Notes under the pieces: generated by a model
What the model saw: the letters and a program-made list of their open reading frames with translations, nothing else
What the model was told of the DNA's origin: nothing
The model's database searches: none
Translations under genes and position numbers: made by a program
NCBI GenBank assembly: GCA_001931905.2
Contig: MSJI02000576.1
Coordinates: 42,473-106,472 of the forward strand
DNA from: Cladosporium sp. IMV 00045
Taxonomy: Eukaryota > Ascomycota > Dothideomycetes > Cladosporiales > Cladosporiaceae
DNA length: 64,000 nucleotides
Direction: 5' to 3'
Part shown: in pieces, positions 1-10,500 of the stretch
Layout of the letters: each line of letters opens with the position of its first letter
How positions within the stretch are numbered: the first letter of the stretch is position 1

Positions 1-1809
1 CCAATTGTGACCTCAAAACATCCTGTTGGGCCTGGAGGTATTGGTACTGCTGGAACAATTGATCATGCAGATTTCCTTTCGCCGCGAAGTAGTCCATGGC
101 AGTGACGCCGACAGGTGGACTCTGCATGTACACACCGCGCTGGTTGTTGAACGCCGAACCGCTGCTCGCCCGCCTATTCCCAGATCGCTGCGCAGATTGA
201 TTCCTATTTCCACCCTTTTTCCTTCCACCAGAGTTGGGCTCCTGATTTTGCCTGGCTCCAGTTTGAGATGCACTGCGGGTGAGTGTAGGCTTCGGTTTCG
301 GCGGTGGTCTTTGAAAAGGCGTCTTTTCAGGATCGGGGGGGAACTCGAACTGCTCGCAGCATTTCTCCAGTTGACATCCGTCTGCGAGAAAGTCGTATGC
401 GCGCCGTATCTCCTCGTGAATTCCATGCCAGGCATAATCGTCCGCGGAATTGCCCAAATTTCGCTCGGTGTTGAAGGGCTCCTCCACACAAAGTCGACAT
501 CGTGCCTCCTTGTTGTCGGCGTAGTTATCCCATCCTTTCTCGCGCCGGGAGAGCAATCGTCCTTCTTTCACCGATACAACATATGTCGCGTAGTTGAATT
601 CATATCCATAGTGCAGGAAGAATGCGAAAAGCAGTTCCGCTAATGATTCCTTGTTGTCCTTGCCACATCCTCTTATTGACTCGAGATCGTCCGCAAACGG
701 TGAAAGCTTTCCGTCGACTGTCGATCGCTTGTCGTCCGGCATTTTTTGCAGAGAAGGAATGATTGGAGGATTCCGTCGTTGCAGAAAGCTGATGATCATA
801 CAAATCCAGGTGTAGGAGCTGATGGTGCCACCAAAGGCTGAAAGTGTGATTAGTGGCGTGATATTTTTGGTAGTGACGATCGCACTTACCAGCATCATTC
901 AATAACCTCCTTTTCGTCCAGTACTTGATGATTTTCGCCAAAGGTCGTACTCTGTCGTCCAATTGTACATACGTCTTGATCATGCGTGTGTTTTCCAGGG
1001 CCAAGGGGTTATTCACATTAATATCGCAAGCCAGTTGCAGTTGGGGATCCCAGCATTTGACGATCGGCACCTTGGCGGCCGCCCTGCAGACCACCTTCTG
1101 CATGCCATCTGTGTGTGTGTTGTCAGCAAAGCCATAATTTCCCCTTCACAGGGCCATCGTCGTGACACCTACGTCTAGACAAGAGCGTCGCCAGCGAATG
1201 CATGCTCTCCAGTTTCCGCATGGGCGTAGTGACGCATATATCCACATCCGAGTCGCTGCTGCTCAATAGATTTCCCGAACTGCCAAAAACCGCCACCTCG
1301 ATGTTGCTTTCAGGCCATTCATCGTTCATTATTCGTTCCAGCTTCTTGATCAATGCCGCTCTTCGCTCTTCGCTCTCATCACTCGGTAATAATCGGTCGT
1401 AGAGCTCGCGCATGTCTCCAGACAGCTTCTTTTCCTCTTCCGGCTCCAGCGTCTTCTTCAGCTCTTTCTTGGGCGGGCCAAGCTCCTGGTCGCCGCCATC
1501 GATATAGGGAATCCGCCGTTTGCGGAATTCAGGTCCCGTCTCGAACTTGCAAACCACGGGTCCTTGTGGGGGGACTCGTTGGGAGCCATTTTGACCCTGA
1601 CCGACGGCTTCGGATGCGACAGAGCGAGGACTCTGGTTAGCGAGCCCACGGTGTGGCGAAGGCGAGCGGGAGCTGAAGCGAATATCCCGCGGCTGCTGGT
1701 AAGGAGTGGAAGGCACGGAGTTTGAATGCTGGGTCTGCAACTGAGGGCGAGGAGGATGTCGCTGCATGAATTTTTCGTGCTGGAGAGTAGCCATAGTAGG
1801 CTTAGGCAT
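1..1809 (-). CDS. Cid1/Cid13-type terminal nucleotidyltransferase (non-canonical poly(A)/poly(U) polymerase), 3' end cut by window edge
   Basis: Three exons are visible: 1809-1173, 1108-890 and 837 to the left edge. Introns 1109-1172 (64 nt) and 838-889 (52 nt) have GT-AG ends and restore one frame. Residues 176-191 carry the polymerase-beta nucleotidyltransferase signature FGSSGNLL...SDSDVD with the catalytic Asp pair. The spliced junctions read HGMQKVVCRAAAKVPIVK and NDAFGGTISSYTW, as expected for this family's central domain, followed by a PAP-associated domain (FLHYGYEFNYATYVV). The N-terminus is proline- and serine-rich and the C-terminus is low-complexity and basic, probably disordered. 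Family members add A or U tails to RNA 3' ends in cytoplasm or nucleus. Which nucleotide is used cannot be read from sequence here. A second ATG (1794) could be the start. The stop codon lies outside the window. Confidence 0.88.
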
Positions 1810-2387
1810 TCCGCTCTCGGTGCAGCGGCGTGGGCCAGCGTGTCACGAACACAGTCTCACGTCGAGAGAGAGAGCGGGTGCAGACTTCCCATTTGAGGGC
1901 CCAGCGCGACTGTGTGTGCCGCCAGTGACGTCGTGGATGGACGAGAAGCGGCGGGAAGACAAGAGGAGGAGCAGACCAGGGGCAGAAGGATGCAATAGCT
2001 TTGTTGATGGAGATGTGAGCGAGACGGCGTGGGAAGTATTGGGCAGGGTGGAGGAGTAGCAGCACCCTGGGCGGCGGTTACAGGGCAGGTTGTTGTCTCA
2101 GAAAGTTCGTTAGAAGGGCCGGCGTCGTGTGCGGAAGTGTGGGCGTGACGGGGCGTGGGAGTCTGTGTGTGCTGTGCGTGTGTGATGGGCGAGCGGGCCC
2201 GACGGCGATTGAGGCAGGGCGGGAGGTGTGAAAGATGAGAGGTGGATGTTGCTCGGGAGGGTGAAGTAGTGAGAATAAGGTAACGAGTCGATCAGATGCT
2301 GGTGATATGCGGCGTGCGGCAAAAGGAGGGAGGGGAGGATTTCGAGAGCTGGTGCTTTAGATTGAACGTCCGCTCGCTGGCTGGCTG

Positions 2388-2433
<46 letters not shown>

Positions 2434-3162
2434 TCTGGCTCTCTCTCTCTCCCCGGACCTTGTGTTGCCGTCGCTTGTGTGGGCAGTTACGACTCGCGCG
2501 CTTTTTCTTTCATCAAATGCGTTTGTTCTTTTTAATCAATATATTGATTAATCGCAATTACCGAGGAGCTTGACTGAGACCGTCAGTGTTTGCAGTCGTG
2601 TCTTCCACTCTCTCTCCCCTACCGGCATTCCCTCACCCTACTCCGGCCCCCTAATTAGTGCACCCAGCTCCGCATCTCACACGAGAATGGGGAAACATCA
2701 GCCTGCCTAATGCATGCATGCTCACTCCCCATCGGCACAGCCCGATCGACATCTGATGCTGATGATGATGCTTCGCGGCTGACCGGGCGACCTGACTGTG
2801 GCTAGTAGCCCTACACGCACATCCGGGTTTGGCCATCGAGGTCGTGTAACCGCCGGCAGTCCGCTCAGCCTCAAAGCTGACCCACGATGAGTCTGGCCCT
2901 CAAAGGCGGTGTCTTTGTTTATATCCAGCGCTGATCTCATGGCTGACTCGCTTGGGCTATGAGATTCATGGTAATCAGGGCTAGGAGACAAAGAGCATCT
3001 TTTGTGGCAGCATCGAGCTTCACAAATGGCAAGCCAGGTCACGATTGAGGTTCAAGTGAGCTGACAATATACGGCATCTTCGATGGTGTTGAAACATTTA
3101 CACGAAAACGCAAGTATCTTCGCTAACAAACGCTCTATGCCATATCCCTCACAACCACATCA
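1810..3162. other. Intergenic region with a CT microsatellite
   Basis: This 1.35-kb stretch lies upstream of the nucleotidyltransferase and downstream of the isochorismatase gene, so it holds a promoter on the left and a 3' region on the right. I see no convincing coding exon. It contains an almost pure (CT)n tract at about 2393-2450. Confidence 0.6.
2393..2450. repeat. (CT)n microsatellite
   Basis: The sequence is an almost uninterrupted CT dinucleotide run of about 50 nt, followed by a second short CT patch. It lies about 0.6 kb upstream of the nucleotidyltransferase start, on the pyrimidine-rich plus strand. Confidence 0.95.
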
Positions 3163-3914
3163 TCACAACCTACACAACCCCTCCAAATTCTCCTTCGTCA
3201 TCCCACTCCACTCCCTCACCAACCTGCTCACATCCCTAAACTCCCCAATCCCCGCATCGCCCATACACTCATACAAAAAGCTCTCCGAAGTCGTCACGAC
3301 AACCCCCTCCTGCCTCAGCCTCGCCAGCGCAACCGGCACCTCCTGCGGATTACAGCTGCTCACGCCGTCCGCCAGAACGTACACCTTGTGGCCCTCCCTC
3401 AACAAATCCAGCGCCGTCTGCGTCACGCAGATGTGGCTCTCGATGCCGACGATGACGACCTCGCGCTTCTCCTTGCCGAGCGCGTCGAAGGCGCCGCGCA
3501 GCTCGGGAACCCACATTGAGAAGGCCGACTTATCAACGTGAGCCTGTGTTTTTATGCCGCCTTCGGCGCCGCTGTCTAGTCCCAGCTCGGGACACGTCTC
3601 GCCGAGTTTGGCGCGCAGCTGCGTCGTGGCGAAGACGGGGATGGAGAGGATCTGCGAGGCGCGAAGGAGTTTCTGTGTCGTCGATACGACTTTGGGGAAT
3701 TCGTGGATGGCCGGGCGGAATTTCTCTTGAAGATCGCAGATGCTTTGGGAGAGAGGAGGGGGACGGTCAGCCTGGGAAGTGAACATGTCATAGCGGGTTG
3801 GCGTACAAGAGTGTTGGGCGCACTGGGATGTTACAATCAGCTTGGTTCGTGGTGATGGCATGGGATGCATGGTGAGGTGGATTGCGTACAGAGGCGCCTT
3901 GCGGGTGCGGCCAT
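3163..3914 (-). CDS. Isochorismatase-family (cysteine hydrolase) protein, 206 aa
   Basis: The model has three exons: 3914-3890, a 16-nt micro-exon 3822-3807, and 3742-3163. Introns 3823-3889 (67 nt) and 3743-3806 (64 nt) are GT-AG. The splice restores the family's first beta strand as RRLLRPTLFICDLQEKFR, which no single unspliced frame provides. The catalytic triad of the family is present: Asp17 (ICDLQEKF), Lys85 (VDKSAFSMW) and Cys119 (GIESHICVTQ). Length and motifs match the ISOC2/YcaC-like group found in many eukaryotes; the substrate is unknown for most of them. An unspliced start at 3870 would also give an ORF but loses the conserved N-terminal strand, so I prefer the spliced model. No linked pathway genes are nearby. 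Confidence 0.85.
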
Positions 3915-4335
3915 TGTGGAAGATTATTGTGAAAGTGGTATAATCAAACGACCAAATGCAATCGTGTCTCGTCGCGTGCTATTCTTCAGTAATATTAAAT
4001 CAAACAAATTGTGTTGATGCGAGGAAGACTTCCTCCATCAACAGCAATGCGCATCCATCTCTCCGAAGTGACGTGAACGCTTCGTTCGAACCTCGGCTCC
4101 ACCCCTCAGCCCTGCCTGCCCCCTCGCATGCGGTGGAAAGTGGCTAGACGCCTTTAGTTGATCGACGCTATTGACCGTTTCTTCACAACGACAGGGAAGA
4201 TTGCTGTAATTTTGGCCCTCTGGATGCATCTGATCGTTTACGAAATGCTCCAGGGCGGTGTGCAACGCGTACAGTATCGTGCCAGAAGATCGAGACATAA
4301 AAGGGACATCAAGACAGGGAGGAAGACGCTTGTCG

Positions 4336-4389
<54 letters not shown>

Positions 4390-4976
4390 AGACGCGGTGG
4401 CATCTCTCATGTGTTGGTGTCGCTAACCGACTCGCAATTCAACCATATTTGGGATTTTACTCTCTTTTTCCATCGAAAATACGGGAGGAAAGTGTGCTGA
4501 TGGCCTAGCTGACTCCGGCGGCCAAACGACAAATGAGCTGAAAGTCCTCTGCCTTTGCTGTTATTGTTATTCGCTACTACATGCTTCGTGGAGCGGCTCC
4601 AAGGATCGTAGGACAGAGTCTCGGGACGGCGGTTTGGCGTGAATGGGCTTGAGAGACGACTGTGTACTCCTCAACAATGAGCGCAGCGTTTCAATTTGCA
4701 GCATCATGGTGCCCGGGACGTTTGTCTTTGCTTTTGTCTAGACGATAAGCTCCCCAATGAGCCGGTCAGGAAACCGCCAGTTTAAAAGGACTGATCCTCA
4801 CTTGAGATCTCGATTGACTCCGAGCCCCTAAAAGACAACCGAGAGCCTGAGACGCTCCCGTCGGTCTGATTGAGATACGGGTCGCGTGCGTAGGGTTCAA
4901 ACCGCAGTTTTCCATGTACGCGTGTATTTATATCTATCCATCAATACCAATAGGACAAAACAAAAACACCAAACTC
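3915..4976. other. Intergenic region with a GA microsatellite
   Basis: This region lies upstream of the isochorismatase gene and downstream of the nucleoside transporter. It contains a pure (GA)n run at about 4340-4384. I found no supported gene; open frames across the GA run are low-complexity. Confidence 0.6.
4340..4384. repeat. (GA)n microsatellite
   Basis: An uninterrupted GA dinucleotide tract of about 45 nt in noncoding DNA. It is the purine-strand counterpart of the CT tract near 2.4 kb, but its flanks differ. Confidence 0.95.
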
Positions 4977-6368
4977 TCACGCCCCAGCAGCAAAGAAACT
5001 CGCCAAACTGCCCACAGCCAGCCCAGCCACAAGACAAAGACCCATGAAACCGCCCGCGGCCTCACGCTCTTCCGGCTCAACCCACTCGCCCGCGCCGATC
5101 ATGCACGTACTTCCCAAATATCCGTTCGTCAGACCGAAGAGCATTTGCACGAAGACCAAGTAAAAAACATCGCTCTTCACCACGGCGCCCTGGCCGCGAA
5201 TATTGCACAGGTGGTAGAAGCCGACCCAGACAATGCGGAGCAGAGCGAGGAAGAGGACGATGCGAGGTCGACGCACGAGCGAGAGCGCCGGCAGGGCTGT
5301 GGACAGGCGGCCGAGGAGGTCGCCGACGTTCCAGAAGAGGAAGGCGAGGGGGATGAAACTTGAGGGTTGCAGGAAGGCTGGTTGGTCGGCGGGTGGCCGG
5401 ACGGAGACGATGCGTTGCGTGAAGACGGGGAAGATCATCGTGATGGCGAAGGTGACGAAGACGGCTGTGGCGAGCCAGAAGAGTTTGCGGAAGAGCAGAA
5501 GTAAGGGGACTTCGCGCCGCTCGGGCTGGTGGTCGTCGAGGGTTTCGGGAGTGGTTGTTGGGGGAGGTTTGGAGGTTGTTTGGCGATGGCGGGTGGCGAG
5601 GTAGGAGAAGGCGAAGAGCGTCATGACGGAGATGACGGTTGCTGTTAGGAAATATGCGAGTGCTGCTGTGGATTTCACAGGTTGAGGACCTGGTGCTGGT
5701 GGCTCTGGAGATGGCACGCCGTCGACGGGCTTCGGTGTAGCTTCCTTGCTTTGGACAGACAACACTGACACAATCTGGGCGATACAAGGCAGGACTCCAG
5801 CTACGCCTTGGCCGGTCATGATGCCCTGCGTATACTGTGCCTGGCCAAAACCTGAGACGTAGGCGAAGATGCCGTTCTGACATAGACCCGTTGCCAGACT
5901 TGTTGCGAAGATCATAGCCATTAGAAAAATGAAATAGCCCATAGCGCCCGTATCAAACACAGTAGAGGCTGCGAGAAGGGCAAAGATAGCCATGTTGATG
6001 AACAGGGAGCTGATGATGCGTTTAGGGTAGCTGGCTCCAGCTTGCATTCTCGTAAGAATCAGCATCGAAACCAGATTGGTGATTGTCGAGACGGCCAGCT
6101 CCGCTGCTTGGAAGTTCTCCGATATCCACTCATTATCACGAAATCGATGTTGGAAGTATGGACCTGCTGCGAGGAACATATTCCAGGCCCAAAGCATGGA
6201 TATGCCCAGCAGCAGGAAGACGCTATACTCCAGCCATGAGAAGCCGGGTTTGGTATCCTCGTATGTTGAAGCTACATCCTCCCTGTCGGCCTCAGTGATG
6301 CTGTTCTCCAAAGGCTCATATGCCTGCTCCTCCTCTTCTCCCTTCCATAATCGGCGAATGCGGTCCAT
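4977..6368 (-). CDS. Equilibrative nucleoside transporter (ENT/SLC29 family), 463 aa
   Basis: The protein has about eleven hydrophobic segments after a hydrophilic acidic N-terminus. The first segment is preceded by FSWLEYSVFLLLGISMLWAWN, the ENT family's TM1 signature (Leu-Gly-Ile...Trp-Asn), and the C-terminal part has FGLTNGYLGSTCMIGAGEWV, typical of TM8-TM10. A long loop after TM6 is rich in Pro and Thr (ATPKPVDGVPSPEPPAPGPQ). The family moves nucleosides down a gradient or with protons; the yeast relative Fun26 works at the vacuole. I chose the ATG at 6368 (MDRIRRLWKG) because it begins the conserved acidic tail region; the frame stays open to 6509 with a weaker start. No intron is needed. 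Confidence 0.9.
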   Translation of the reverse strand: MDRIRRLWKGEEEEQAYEPLENSITEADREDVASTYEDTKPGFSWLEYSVFLLLGISMLWAWNMFLAAGPYFQHRFRDNEWISENFQAAELAVSTITNLVSMLILTRMQAGASYPKRIISSLFINMAIFALLAASTVFDTGAMGYFIFLMAMIFATSLATGLCQNGIFAYVSGFGQAQYTQGIMTGQGVAGVLPCIAQIVSVLSVQSKEATPKPVDGVPSPEPPAPGPQPVKSTAALAYFLTATVISVMTLFAFSYLATRHRQTTSKPPPTTTPETLDDHQPERREVPLLLLFRKLFWLATAVFVTFAITMIFPVFTQRIVSVRPPADQPAFLQPSSFIPLAFLFWNVGDLLGRLSTALPALSLVRRPRIVLFLALLRIVWVGFYHLCNIRGQGAVVKSDVFYLVFVQMLFGLTNGYLGSTCMIGAGEWVEPEEREAAGGFMGLCLVAGLAVGSLASFFAAGA

Positions 6369-7579
6369 GTCGGTTGGATGTGAACTGATAACGCTGGCTG
6401 TTCTTCCGACGTTGGATATAGACTGAACGATCGAGGTGATGTCTGAGAAAAGTCGATGATTGCGAATAACAGGAAGCACCTCAGCCCATGTTGACGCTGG
6501 CACTCTCAACGCTGGCGTGCCTACGTGCTATCACGCGTGTGATGTCTGATATCGCTGATCCACTCTCAAGTCACGCGTCGTCACAGGCAGGTGAAGCCTA
6601 AAGATTGCCGGCCTCAGGCAGCATAGCCCTCAAGCGGAGGAGCCTCCACGACTCGCTTGAGCGCTTCGTCCATTTCATCTTGTTTTTAAACGACCGTTTC
6701 ACGACCACATGACCCTTTCATGCTGCTTGCATGTATGTTGTGCATATTTATAGCTTTGATGCGTCGTTTGAAGCTGCCACGAAAACATCTGGTAGCTCCG
6801 GTGTCGCTGGAACCCGATATTCATGCACAGCACAGCGCCATGTCCAGTCCGGCGCCGGCCGTATGACATGCAAATATACCCAGCTATCGACAGCCCCCAA
6901 GCCCTGAGTCCTCGAAATATCCCACTAGTATCGCCTAGTCGTGCGACGGATTCTTGGAATCCAAACGTCGAGGCATCAAAGCTGTCTGAGATCGATGGTA
7001 CGCTGGCATCATCGAAGGAGTCAACTTGCACCACGCAGTCTTGAGATCATCATCATATGTACCTTTGTGTATTGTACCTCGACGCAACGGATCGGGACGG
7101 CTTGATGCATCTGCATTTGCATGGTAGAGATCTCGGAAGCCAATTCCCATCGGCACGTCATTGATGTTGTTCAAGGATCACCGGCCATTCCCAAGCAAGC
7201 TAAAGCAGCGGTGCAGAAGGAGGACAGAGCTTCGCATGCGTGCAAAATCGCTTTAGCATACCGCTTCGCCTGAACGATTTTCTTTGGCGATTCCCGAATT
7301 GCTCCTTTCCTTCTGGTTGGACATACATCTTCCCTTTTCTGTATATTATTTTTTTGCATTTGCATACGGCATTGGCGCAGCTTCTTCTGCATCACTGCCT
7401 CTGTATATTTTCTACTGAGTGTAGACTCAGCCTATACTCGCGACATCTACAACAGGACTATATCACCACAAAAGAGCTTGTACTTGGTCGACACAGTTGC
7501 ATGAACATCATGCTCGCATAAGTCATTTTGCAGTAACCGTCGTTGGCCCAAGGAATTCTACAGAACGGCCACTTCCACC
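6369..7579. other. Divergent intergenic region between ENT and coiled-coil genes
   Basis: This 1.2-kb region separates two divergently transcribed genes and should hold both promoters. Just before the coiled-coil start is a short upstream ORF at about 7501-7521 (six codons then TAA) ending about 60 nt ahead of a good start context (CCACCATGG). No other gene is supported. Confidence 0.5.
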
Positions 7580-10500
7580 ATGGACGAGATCATTGTCCCC
7601 AAGCATGAAAGCTCGGATAGCTTGTCTTCCTCCATGCTCACCGAGAAGGCCGAGTCTCCAAATGGAACTCGCACCCTCATTCACGAGATTGACCACATCA
7701 AGCATTTGATCACTCGTGTTCAAGCGACCCCTCGCGGTGCCGAGAGCATAACAGCCCAAGTTTTCCGCCGTCGAGGCTCGTCTCAGCAAAACGTGACCCA
7801 GTCACAACTCTTCCAGGAGCTCGACGCATTAAAACGCCGCATCAAGCACGAGACACAGCCGAGAAGAGAAAGAGATGAGAGTGTCTCTAGGGACCCGGAC
7901 ACTGAGAGTGAAGCCGAAGTCGGCGATGTGCTGGATGACAGGGAAGAGGAGATTGAAAGATTGAGGGAACAAGTCGAGTTGGTTAAGTCTCAGCGGGAGA
8001 AATGGATTGGCGATGCTGAGGCTCGAATTGACAAGGCATTGGAAGAGAAGGAAGCCGCTGAGAAGAAAACCAATGAATCGGAGAGTCAGCTGCAGGAATT
8101 TTCTGGCCAACTTGAAGAATTTAAGCAGGCTTTGCAAAAGTCTCAGGCCGAGCAAGAGCAGACGAAGCACTCCTTTGACACTGCTCAGAGGTCTCTCAAA
8201 TCGATCGACTCGGAAAAGGCCAACCTTGAACAGCAGCTGGCAACTCTGCATGAAAACCTGAAGAAGGCGCGGGAAGAGTCGGAGCATGCCACCACATCCA
8301 AAGCTGCAGTCGAAAAAGAAATCATACTCGCAAGATCAAAGGCGGAGGAGCTAGCGAACATCAAAGCGGACAACGAGAGCGCACTGGCCTCCAAGGACCA
8401 GCAACTTCACGAAGCGACTGAGGCGAAGAAAGCTCTCGAAAAGGAGTTCGATGGAGTGAAAACAAAACTGCAAGAGCTCGAGAAGCTCAAGGTCGAAAAC
8501 GAGAACACTTCCGCCGCCAAGGACCGTCGCATCGCAACACTTGAGCGTGAAGGCGAGGAAGCAACTGAGAAGTTGCAGACCACCCTCAAAGAGCACAAGG
8601 TAGCATCTGATGCCGCCCGAAAGCAACTCGACGACCTTCAGGCACAGATCAAGTCTAATGAAGCTTCTTCTGAGAAGTCCCAAGCCGAGATTGAGTCTCT
8701 TAGCGAGAAACTCGCCAAAGCCGAAGCAGCCTCTGCAGAGATCTATGAGAGAAGTCAGTCCGAGCGGGCGCGCGTCGCCGAGGAGACACACGCTCGCATG
8801 AAGCGTGAAGATGAGGCTCTGGCTGCTACGGTCGCCAAAGAGCAGGAGCTCGCAGCCCTGAAGACCGAGTGCGACGAAACCAGGACTAGGCTGAGCAAGA
8901 TGGGCCAAGCACAAGAGGAGCTCAGATTGGAACTTGATGCAAAGGTTAACGAATTGCAAGATGTCAAGACCGCCCATGAGAAGGAACTGCTCGAATCTCG
9001 CGAAAACCAGTCTAAGGAGGCAGAGCAAGTCCTCGCATCTCACGACAAGGAAGTCCAGGAACTCAAGGATGCCCGCGAAAACGAAGTCAAGCATCTACAG
9101 CTCAAGCTTGAGAGCTCGACCGCCGAAGCAAAATCGGTTCAGGATGATCTGAAAGCCAAATTGGCAGAGCTCGCCGGCCGTCTCGCCAAAGACACGAAGG
9201 AGCACGTCGCATTCCGTGAGCAAGCGGAGAAGGACAAGCAAACTCAAGACCAGCTTGTCGAGGCCACCAAGGCGAAGACAGCAGAGCTCGAGCAGGCACG
9301 CACGACAGCCGACGACACTGTTGCTCAGCTGCAAGCGAAGCTGACCACCCAGAGTCAAGACTTCGAGGCAAAGCATGCGTACATGGCCAAGGACCTTGAG
9401 GATGTTCGGGAGCAGCTCTCAGCCAAGCAAAATGATCTTGAAGCACTCGACAAGAAGCGCACTGAAATCTCGGAAGCGTTCGAGGAGGCAACTAGGATGC
9501 ATGGTCAGTCGGGTGAGGCACACGAGCAGGCAGTCGCTACCCTGAAGGCCTCCCACGAGCAAGAGCTCGAGAGATTGAAGGCTGCGTCCGATCAAGCCTT
9601 TGACGAACATCAACGCATGGTTGAGGAAAGGACCGCTCTCAAGACCGAGCTGGAGAAGCTCAAGTCTGGTCAGGCTGCAGACGTTGAAAGACTGCAAGCT
9701 GAAGCTAACGAAGCTAAGGCGAACCTCGAGAAGACGATTGCTGAGAAGAGCGAGGAGCACGAGAACGGTCTGCGCGCCCTGATCAGCGAGCACTCGCAGG
9801 CCATCGAGGCCCTCCAGAAGGAGCATGCGTCTGAGTTGAAGCGCGCCTCTTCTACTTCCAAGTCCGCCGCCGAGCAAATGGAGGCCGAGCACCAACGCTT
9901 GATCCAGGAGCGCTCGCAATTCCATGAATCTGCCGTTCAAGAGCTCAAGACCAGCCATGACGAAGCTGTCAACGAACTCAAGGCCAAGCACACTGCCGAG
10001 GCTGCAGAGGCTGAGAAGGCAGCAAAGGCCGCCGCCGACAAGCACAACGAAGCTATTGAGGCTCTCAAGGCTTCTGTTGCTTCTGAGGGCGAACAGTCCA
10101 AGAAGGAAGCAATCACTGTTGCCGAGAACGCGAGCCGTGAGCACCAAAAGGTCATCGACGAACGCGAGAGTGCGCACTCCGCCGCTTTGGAGGCTTTGAA
10201 GGTTGAGCACGCTGCAGCTATTGAGGAGCTTAAGACTGGTCATGCTGCCGAGCTTCAACGCTCTGGAGACGATGCCGCGTTGGCAGCCGCAGCCGCTTCT
10301 GAAAGCAACCGCGATCTTGTTGAGGAACGTATCAAGACGTACACCGCCCAGATCGAAGAGTTGAAGGCAGAGCACGCAGAGGCTCTTGAAAAGGCAGTGG
10401 CTGCTGCGAAGCAAGACGTCGAATCGGAACTGCGCAATGCGCACTCCGAAGAGCTTGCGAAGTCTCAGTCAGAACACGATGCCGCAATCGCCGAGAAGGA

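Noticed and set aside
3871..3914. Simple single-exon isochorismatase start at 3870
   Set aside because: It gives a non-homologous N-terminus; the two-intron model with a micro-exon restores the conserved strand before Asp17.
9419..10444. Long minus-strand open frames inside the coiled-coil gene
   Set aside because: They are mirror frames of Glu/Lys/Ala-rich coding sequence (Leu/Ser-rich translation) with no domain; the sense ORF is conserved in copy 2.
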